Below are positions 23,808 to 35,560 of a stretch of 35,560 nucleotides of DNA, one piece after another. The DNA comes from Dunaliella salina (Eukaryota; Chlorophyta; Chlorophyceae; Chlamydomonadales; Dunaliellaceae). Made by a program: the position numbers and the translations under genes. Every line of letters starts with the position of its first letter. Positions within the stretch are counted from its first letter, which is position 1. The notes beneath the pieces were generated by a model. That model saw only the letters and a list, made by a program, of their open reading frames with translations, was not told the origin of the DNA and searched no databases. The DNA is taken from positions 1 to 35,560 of the forward strand of contig MU070234.1 in the NCBI GenBank assembly GCA_002284615.2. The letters are read 5' to 3'.

Positions 23808-26800
23808 GTGTCTTGGGAGCTGGTTCCATGGGGACCCAAATCGCAGGGCTCTGCGCAAGCAAGGTGTGCATGTCTACTTGTGTCTTGCCCCCGCAGCCTG
23901 CCATTATGGCTTCCGCAAGCCCCCTTGATCTGTGATATGATGCATCCAAGAGCACTGCTTCCGTGCTAATTACGATTAGGCGCTTTGCCTACACGCTGCA
24001 CAGGGCTTCTCTGTCCTTCTCAACGACGTCAACCAGCATGCTCTTGTGGGTGGACGCGGCCAGCATGGACAAGACAGTGATTTCTTTCAGTCACTGCCAT
24101 CGTGATGTGCACAACATGTTGCTGCCGACACCATTTTGATCCTTATCCATATCACTATTGCATCGTTTGCGTTTTACCAACATATTGCAGGATCGCAGCA
24201 AAGACAGCATCCACAAAACGCTGCAGGCGCATGCAAATCAAGGACACCTGTCAGCTGTCTCTGTCAATGAGGCCATGAGCCGCATCCAAACAAGCTTGAA
24301 GATGGAGGTGGGGAACTTGTACTGGACCCAGAAAGCTGGAAAACTGCTAAGCTTTTGTGACTCTCCCTTCCACCAGAGGAACCTAGCGTAGGGGTAAATG
24401 CTTGAAAAAAGGTTTTGGAAACTGCCAACCCTCTTGGTGCACACCTCTCTTCATTCAAATAAAAGGATGTAAGTGTTAGTAGCAATGTAAATGCACAACC
24501 TGGCAGCAGCTTCATTAACCCGCTTTTGCAACATCTTTTGCAGCCTTGTGCAAAAGCAGATTTTGTGATAGAGGCTGTGGAGGAGGATGAGGTTGCCAAA
24601 AAAAGCATGTTCCGAAGGCTTGATCAGGTTGGTGGAATATTGACGAACGGATTTGTTGTGCACAGCAAGCTTGCTTGCATCTTACGCTTTTTACCATTAA
24701 ACTGCATGTCCCCCCATCTCATGGTGCTCATTTGCTTATCTTCAGACAGAATGGACTAGCAACAACCGCAGACACCAGTTGGTATTCAAAGACTTCCATA
24801 CCCTTCACTTTGCTTTCCTTCGCACTTCAGATTGCACCTGTGCATACGCTGTTGGCATCCAGCACATCAAGCATATCTATTACGCGGCTTGCTAATGCCA
24901 CAACTAAGCCTCACCGTGTGGTACGTGAAAGGGCGCTTCCACGCAAAGACATGCAAGTTGCAATTGCATCTCTTTGTGGGCAAGGGACAGGCTCCAGAAG
25001 GTTGGCCTGTTCTTGGCCACTGGTGGTTAAGTTGTGTATAAGCAGGTGGAATTTACCCACAGTATCCTCACTTGACATCTTCTCCATTCAAAAACTCTGA
25101 AGCCCTCATTCTGCAGATTGGCATGCATTTCACATCGCCCCTGTTTGATCAGTCATCTTCAGACAAACTGGTGGAGCTGGTTAAAGGCGCGCACACCTCG
25201 TGAGTTCTTCAATTCAATGCAATGCTGCCACACAACGATACAGCATGCAATTGGGTGCCCGCTCTTTTGCAATACGTGACTTTCCTTTGCCTGTCGCTAC
25301 TCTTGATGTCACAGATCCAATTCAAATCTCACTGCCACATTCAAAGTCACATTCAAACGGATTCAAAGTCACATCCAAACGGAATCATGTGGCATTCCAT
25401 GTATAGAGTAGCTGCATTGGCCTGACACCCCTGAGGGGTTGCAGTGCAAATTGCACCAAGCTATTGATGGTTTCCAAGAAGGGGAATTCTTGGATTCTTG
25501 GATTTCGAGGGGGACGTTGATGCATTCACATGGATACCATTGCAAGAAAGAGGTGTGCAAGAGTTGTGAAAAATTAAAGGAATTCGCATACCAATCAGCC
25601 ACAGCAAGAGATTTGGTGCCTGGTAAGGTTCTGACCTCCTGTTGGCATAACTGGAGGGAAATGATCAAAATTTGCTCCAAGGAAGCCCTACTTCCTGGAT
25701 ATGTGTGAGCAGCCAGAAAAGCACAGGATAGCTTTACAAAATAAAATGTAGGTTTGAGAAAATATTACATGACAGTGCTCATGAGGTGATTGAGGGTCAT
25801 TGAAGTGATCTTGGTTTGTTGAGTTATATTTTGGTTGCATCGTGAGATGCGTGAGGAAGATGTACTACAGTGACAACTTGTTGGGCAAAGAAAGGAAAGA
25901 GGAGGACAAACAACAACAACAAGGCAGGAGGTGTGCCTCAGACTTAGAAATTAGGCCAGGCAAGGTGAGGAGTGAAACTGGAAATACAAAAAGATGGAGG
26001 AGGAGGTACTAAGGAGAGGTACTATACAGGCAGATACACAGGTTACACATCTCACTTCCTGCAACCTCCAAGAACCTGACTTCTCATGCAAGCACAGAAC
26101 TTAGTGATTTTCAATGTTCAAGACTTTCAAATCAAGGCCATGATAGAAGAGCTTAGCAACCTTGGTGGGTTAGAAATCAAGCACCAAGTCTCATCCAGGC
26201 GGACAGGGGTCCCCAAGTTTGAGCCTTTGTGGCATTTAGAGCTTTGGTCCTGAAATAACGCATTAGGTGCTCATAAGCATTGTAGAGCTCTTCCTCTCCT
26301 TAAAGAAGCTGGTACAGACACAGGTGATCACACCAGCAATTGTCAGGCTGATCGACATGTGGTACTCAAAAAAATGCATTTGAGCTTGGCAATGGCCGGC
26401 GTGCACTGAGGAGTCCCCCCGTGTCAGATGCCATATTCTTTTATTCTTCTTTTCTCTTTTGTAAGGAGTGCAAGGGATTAAAAAAGAAAGGCTGCTTTTG
26501 ACTTTAGAAGTCTTCAGACAACGTGTTCCAGTGCACTCATTCTTAGCCATTCCCTTACACAGCCAAGGTCTGGATGACAAGCGCATGATGAATTTTCAAA
26601 GGTGGACACATATTTGTTGTCTCAAGTCTGCTTGGCTCAGTTGTAGTTGCCCAGACGTCTGTCCCCCCCCTTACAGAAATCAGTTCTTCACTGCCGCCAA
26701 GAGTTTCGCAGCAAAGTCTTTGGGCTGCGTGACTGTGGTCAGCGCTGATTGCCCCGGGTTTGTCTTGTATCGTGTACTGATGCCACTCATCAATGAGGTA

Positions 26801-28551
26801 AGGGTGCGCGTGCTGCTTGATTATCTCCCCTTAATGCGCGCAGTCAGACTGGGCTCGCATAGTCTTTACTCATCTGCCTTTAAGATGTGCTGGAAAACAC
26901 ATCACTGCCTTATTCTGCTTCTTGAGTTCATCCAAGATATGGGGTTTTTCCCCTGAGGTGGATGATGTGATCATTTCCTTGCCGCTTTTCCAGGCATTCT
27001 TCTGTCTGTCGGAGGGGACTAGTTCTGCCCGGGAAATTGACTGGTAAATGCTATTACTGTGTTAAGCAAAGTCTTTTTGGAGGGTGCTGAGATCACAAAC
27101 CAACCACCTGAAACTTGCACAGCTGCCGAATTGAAGAGGTTCAAAAGCATTGTGAGCACTTACAATATTCTTGGACACAAGGGCCTTACATACATTCAAC
27201 AAAGTTTTCAAATGATGATTCACTTCTTTATTGCACCTGCCGAAGGTGATGCACAATTTTGTTATCGCAAGGGGGTACACAGTGCCTTGGCCCCAGGTAA
27301 CTTCTTTTCCTGAGATGGGAAGTGTTTTCACAACCTCCACACTTTCTTTTCTTTGCATGACTGTGCTGTACCTGCATCCTTGTGATGTGCAAAGCAGTGG
27401 ACTGCGCATTGGGATGTGCAGCAAACATGGTCCCCTTACAAAAGCGGATATCATTGGCCTTGACACATGCCTCAACATCATGAAAGGTGCGAGGAATGGC
27501 TTGCAGATATATAAGTGCTTGAATTTGCAAAAAGGAGTCGCATGCTAGAAGTTGCAAGCTTACTCTTGTCAAGCCTATTCTTGTCCACGATACTGACTTA
27601 GGCTAGGTGTGGGAAAAGACAAGACAAAAAAAGGATGAGTACATATTCAGAGGGGAGCCTCCCGGAAGAATAAGAGACATGTTGGCTTCTCAAGGAAAAT
27701 ACAGTACCCGTTACACAGTGATGTGCTCCTTCAGCATAGGCTTGATGATGAATTTGAATCCTGAGCAAGACTTGCTGCATGGCAAGGCTAACATATACTA
27801 GGATCACCATGTGGTGATCAGATGGCTACAAAAGGGCTTGAGAGCCCAGACACTTGCAAGTGTGGCTAGAAAACCATGCCCTGCTTCAACATGTGCAGTG
27901 CTGAATCAGCAGCTGGGTGACAAGTACCGCCCGAGCCCTTTATTAGCGCAATACGTGGATGCTGGCTGGCTTGGTGTTAAAACTGGTACGCCGCTATTGC
28001 CTGATCAATTTGCATGCACATAGGCTGGCTGGATTGTAGCAATCTACACTGCACAAGATCAACACAAACTCAATGTTGAGAAATTCCAAACCAAAAATCT
28101 TTAGGGCAGACACCATCACACTACACACAGTACTCATCAGAGTTGCCGGAACCATTTACAACCCGTACTCGATATTGAGTGAACTCCTGTGCAACCCCAG
28201 CCTAACCAAAGAAAAAGTCCACAAAACTGCGACCAAACTCCACAACCATGCTGTCTACCTAACAAAGATTGACAGCACCAAATACATAATTCAATTTAGG
28301 AATCCAAGCAATGGGGAAGGGGAAGGGGGGGGGGGGGGCACGGGGCAGGCTGCATACAGGAAAGCAAGGTGCAACAGGACGGATGGCCGAGAAGCTGCCA
28401 GACCCTTCGCTGCTCCAAGCTTGCTTCTATTGGTGGGACTCGCTGTTAGAGCCATTTGAATAACTCTTAGTTCTTACCTTGATGCTCACTTGCAGTTCTC
28501 CAGCGTAGACCTTTGCTTCTTCATTGAGTGGTGACAAGGATGAATCTGAGG

Positions 28552-28639
<88 letters not shown>

Positions 28640-28826
28640 CACTGGAAGAAAAGAGAGAAAAGGGAAAAAATCTTTGCAGCAAAATGGTCGCATGCACTGT
28701 ACCCAGATGGTATTTTCCTGAGCTGTGAGCCGACCTCCAACAAATGCACCCCACGCATCTTCAATTGTAACTTCACCATGCTTTGCATACCTTGCTGCAG
28801 GAAGGGGGGTGTTCCCTTACAAGTAA
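23808..28826 (+). CDS. 3-hydroxyacyl-CoA dehydrogenase (stand-alone, PaaH/Hbd type), 5' exon missing
   Basis: NAD-dependent oxidation of 3-hydroxyacyl-CoA to 3-ketoacyl-CoA in beta-oxidation or butyryl-CoA metabolism. Eleven exons: 23808-23863, 24004-24045, 24191-24307, 24544-24627, 24831-24920, 25117-25199, 26677-26797, 26994-27043, 27398-27486, 27899-27985, 28801-28826 (TAA). All have GT-AG borders and matching phases. They give about 281 residues, the family's usual size, so only a short N-terminus or targeting peptide is unseen. Landmarks in order: VLGAGSMG (Rossmann glycine motif), GFSVLLNDVN (beta-2 acidic residue), ADFVIEAVEED, LASSTSSISIT (catalytic Ser region), IGMHF (catalytic His), KLVELV (Glu), DCPGFVLYRVLMPLINE, REIDCGLRIG, GPLTKADIIGLDTC, KYRPSPLLAQYVDAGWLG, KTGRGVFPYK. 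Oddities: four extra residues between His and Glu, with no HF-x-NP, and Tyr at the position of the conserved Asn in PGF-x-x-NR. No peroxisomal C-terminal signal. The last intron holds a LINE fragment and an (AC)n tract. Confidence 0.93.
25439..25708 (+). other. Unassigned 89-codon open stretch in a dehydrogenase intron
   Basis: Open frame in the 1.5-kb intron 25200-26676, reading FQEGEFLDSWISRGTLMHSH and KEVCKSCEKLKEFAYQSATA, with paired cysteines. Composition looks coding rather than low-complexity. It is not part of the dehydrogenase by homology or phase. It could be a transposon fragment or a chance frame; I cannot name a family. Confidence 0.2.
28080..28310 (+). pseudogene. LINE C-terminal fragment in the last dehydrogenase intron
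   Basis: The frame around FRADTITLHTVLIRVAGTIY and KEKVHKTATKLHNHAVYLTK parallels AVTIHPILLGVGGTIYTEHT...RATKLAQQLHAHFVQYAHKL of the fragment at 19068-19853. It is a diverged relative, with no intact upstream domain, followed by a G-rich run (28326-28338). Confidence 0.6.
28554..28636. repeat. (AC)n microsatellite
   Basis: Pure AC repeat of about 83 bp in the last intron of the dehydrogenase gene, about 165 bp before the final exon. Confidence 0.97.
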
Positions 28827-28970
28827 GGCACGCCTTCCACTGCCAAGAAGATGTTTTCCGGTAATCTGGAATCGAATTTCAACGCCTTGTATGTGTACCA
28901 GGTCAAAGTCGAAAACGCCAACAATTCTGTTCTTATCACGCCATTTTCCACATTCCGTTTCTTTTCAATT

Positions 28971-29813
28971 GCATAGGTTTGTGCGGCTCTGTTTGCCTGC
29001 AATTAGTGCCCTCAAAACGTCCGCACGTTCCCTTTGAGCGAGAATCAAAATGACACAAAATACAGGTTTTCTCTGTTGCCAACAGTGCCGGGTATGATTC
29101 TTGGATCATGAACGTGACAAGGCTAGTAGACCATTTGCAAAGTTACCAAGCTTGCTCTGGAGCTTTATGCCATTCTGTCCAGTATGCTCGTAAACTAGCT
29201 AGCATCGAGTACGTCTCGCGGAAAGACTTCTTTAAATGTATAGCCTGATCAATCCTGGCCTGTTTTTTTTTTTTCACTGAGTGGAAAGGAGACAAAACGC
29301 CTAGGTGTCCTCTTTAGTTGATTTAGGGACTTTCTCATTGGCTTAACATTTTCCTTTCCTTTTACTTTCATTGTCCTTCCTGCGCTGTCAAAAGTGATTC
29401 TATACCATGTTCATTTTCCCTCTTACTAAGGTAAGGTAAGGTAAGGTAAGGTTACACCGCTATATCCGCCTACAGGGGCAGCTGAGCGGAAACACAGACT
29501 TGAAACTAGACATGTCCTCAAAAACACGCAAACAGAAGCGCCAACTGTTGAGAAACAAGCGCGCAAAATACCACGGAAAGCAGAGGTTCTCCAATTAACC
29601 ACTGAGAAAATGGCACAAGAAGTCTTGACCGGAATGCTCACATGTTTGACTCAAAACTCTAGACTCTCAGACACCAAGTGCAAGGAGAACTCCCTCTTAC
29701 TAATTCCCTCTTACTAATCTTTCCTGGAGCGAGGGCACAGCCAATCATGTAAAGGAGATATAATGAGCATGAGGCTTGCAGGTACAGCAGAAAAGGAAAG
29801 AACAATGCAAAGA
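28971..29813 (+). repeat. Tandem duplication, copy 1 (LINE 3' remnant, interrupted)
   Basis: Pairs with 29819-30380 at roughly 90 percent identity by eye once the insertion at 29430-29704 is removed. It contains a decayed LINE tail: TKLALELY then, after a one-base frameshift, HSVQYARKLASIEY (about 29138-29210). This matches the C-terminus of the fragment at 19068-19853. It is followed by a 3' region whose TTGATTTAGGGAC and TTTTCCTTTCC resemble the element core and tail. The two copies are directly adjacent. Confidence 0.85.
29430..29690 (-). mobile_element. Retro-insertion with (TTACC)n tail and 13-bp target duplication
   Basis: On the minus strand, the 261-bp insert starts at 29690 and ends in GGATATAGCGGTGTAACC plus CTTACC repeats, a pentamer tail. 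TCCCTCTTACTAA flanks it at 29417-29429 and 29691-29703, with one more copy at 29705-29717. Copy 2 of the duplication keeps the uninterrupted site (TCCCTCTTACCATTCTTTCC). The minus-strand frame ends LVSSLCFRSAAPVGGYSGV, possibly a LINE ORF end. Either a 5'-truncated LINE of a second family or a SINE. Confidence 0.78.
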
Positions 29814-29818
29814 GGAAC

Positions 29819-30380
29819 CTTTTCAATTCCATAGGTTTGTGCGGCTCTGTTTGCCTGCAATTATTGCCCTTAAAATGTCTGCACGTTTCCCTGAACGAGA
29901 ATCAAAATGACACAAAATACAGGTTTTCTCTGTTGCCAACAGTGTGGGATATAATTCTTGGATCATGCACGTGACAAAGCTAGTAGACCATTCACAAAGT
30001 TACCAAGCTTGCTCTGGAGCTTTATGCCATTCTGTCCAGTATGATCATCAACTAGCTAGCATCAAGTACACACCGTGGAAAGACTTCTTTGAATGTACAG
30101 CCTGATAAATCCTGGCCTGTCTTTTTTTTCACTGAGTGGAAAGGAGACAGAACGCCTAGATGTCCTCTTTAGTTGATGTAGGGACATTCTCATTGGCTTA
30201 ACATTTTCCTTTCCTTCTACTTTCATAGTCCTTCCTGCGCTCTCGAAAGTGATTCTATACCATGCTCATTTTCCCTCTTACCATTCTTTCCTGGAGCGAG
30301 GGCACAGCTAATCATATATAAGAGATACAATGAGCATGAGGCTTGCAGGTACAGCAGAAAAGGAAAAAACAATGTAAGGG
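29819..30380 (+). repeat. Tandem duplication, copy 2 (empty site)
   Basis: Second copy of the LINE 3' remnant, without the insertion of copy 1. It ends about 105 bp downstream of the threonine dehydrogenase stop codon (that gene is on the opposite strand), so it is intergenic or in its 3' flank. Confidence 0.85.
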
Positions 30381-30484
30381 GGAAGACAAGATAAAGGCAA
30401 GAAGTGAAAAAGAGGTTGGAGCGCTAAAGTGTGGCAAGTGCATGTAGTGATGCATAATTGCATTTGGGGATACAATGAATGCTC

Positions 30485-35046
<4,562 letters not shown>

Positions 35047-35560
35047 TCAGGTTATCAAAAGATGGTTCGTTACATATCACTTGAATAATTGATACTAATA
35101 CTATTTGAGGATTTTTGAAAGAAGACGTCATATGCCGTATCACTGTGGGAGACACTTGAAGCCAAAAGGGGATCACCAATCCTTTGAATTTCAAGGTACA
35201 TACGGCTGGTCCGATCCACAATGTCACTTTCAGGGTCTGGAAAATTTGTCAAGATTTTCAATTTTCGTTAAGTAAAATGGAATCGAAATTGGAATCAAAA
35301 ATGGGAAACTTGCCAAACTTAACGGTGTGTGCAGCGGGCTTTTCCTCAATTGGAGCGCCGTGTCTGGAGACTGCTACAGCTCCAATTGGGGAGAGGCCCG
35401 CTGCACCGTCCAGCTTTCGATTCCATTTTCCTCAACGAAAATTGAAAATCTTGACGAATTTTCCAGATTCTGAAAGTGACATTGCGGATCGGACCAGCCA
35501 TACCATCGTTGATCGATTTAAGGGGATGCACAGTGCCCCCTCCTTTCCATAGAAATTGCT
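35047..35560. promoter_or_regulatory. Upstream region of the threonine dehydrogenase gene
   Basis: Contains the presumed 5' untranslated region and promoter of the minus-strand gene, and the MITE at 35204-35499. I see no TATA box or other named element that I can support. If the transit peptide lies in an additional upstream exon, part of this region would be intronic. Confidence 0.35.
35204..35499. mobile_element. 296-bp MITE with about 85-bp terminal inverted repeats
   Basis: Begins GGCTGGTCCGATCC and ends GGATCGGACCAGCC, with nearly matching arms at 35204-35290 and 35415-35499. An inner nested inverted repeat is built from GCGGGCTTTTCCTCAATTGG and CCAATTGGGGAGAGGCCCGC. A direct ATAC flanks both ends (35200-35203 and 35500-35503) as a candidate 4-bp target duplication. 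No coding capacity, so it would depend on a transposase elsewhere. Superfamily not assigned. Confidence 0.88.

Noticed and set aside
27986..28023. Read-through C-terminus TPLLPDQFACT of the dehydrogenase
   Set aside because: The family ends in G-(R/K)-G-F/V-x-x-Y; splicing at 27985 to 28801 gives GRGVFPYK then stop, in phase.

Overview
This is eukaryotic nuclear DNA, most likely from a chlorophycean green alga. A Dunaliella- or Chlamydomonas-like organism is an inference. The evidence is many short exons, splice donors of the GTGCGT, GTATGC and GTGAGT types common in chlorophytes, long (AC)n tracts in introns, CAG/poly-Q-rich regulatory coding sequence, and LINE ends that resemble volvocalean elements. 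Three spliced genes can be rebuilt with exon phases that agree, apart from one junction hidden by a gap and one undetermined exon set. There are no prokaryotic features. There is a 155-bp N gap at 16976-17130 and two single Ns near 19457 and 19480.

Layout. (1) 1-638, plus strand: (AC)n, then the last exon of a gene that looks like the C-terminus of a DDX10/Dbp4-type DEAD-box helicase. (2) 639-2739: no confident gene; holds an old short retroelement copy and one possible orphan exon. (3) 2740-4734, plus: an unknown proline-rich protein with tandem peptide repeats and a helical C-terminus. (4) 4735-10466: mostly non-coding, with a minus-strand LINE reverse-transcriptase remnant and short retroelement copies. 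(5) about 10467-20631, plus: an AP2-domain transcription factor of about ten exons. Its AP2 domain is spread over five phase-matched exons and is followed by long Gln/Pro/Ala-rich activation-type regions. Its introns carry a foldback element, a SINE-like copy with a target-site duplication, a LINE 3' end, and two separate tandem duplications of splice-donor regions. (6) 20632-23807: repeats, and presumably the unseen 5' exon(s) of the next gene. (7) 23808-28826, plus: a stand-alone 3-hydroxyacyl-CoA dehydrogenase, 11 exons recovered, with unusual changes at catalytic positions. (8) 28971-30380: a tandem duplication of LINE 3' remnants; one copy holds a later retro-insertion whose empty site is preserved in the other. 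(9) 35046-30485, minus: a complete 14-exon, 402-residue SDR-type L-threonine 3-dehydrogenase with a probable organelle transit peptide. (10) 35204-35499: a 296-bp MITE with long terminal inverted repeats about 150 bp upstream of that gene's start.

The dehydrogenase and threonine dehydrogenase genes are convergent. Both are NAD-linked enzymes that act near acetyl-CoA metabolism (beta-oxidation or butyryl-type reactions, and threonine to glycine plus acetyl-CoA). Nothing in the sequence shows that they are co-regulated. The strongest theme is retroelement biology: one LINE family, whose 3' end carries two hairpins and a (TTTTC)n tail, appears as a 3' fragment, as short SINE-like copies and as decayed duplicates across the window.
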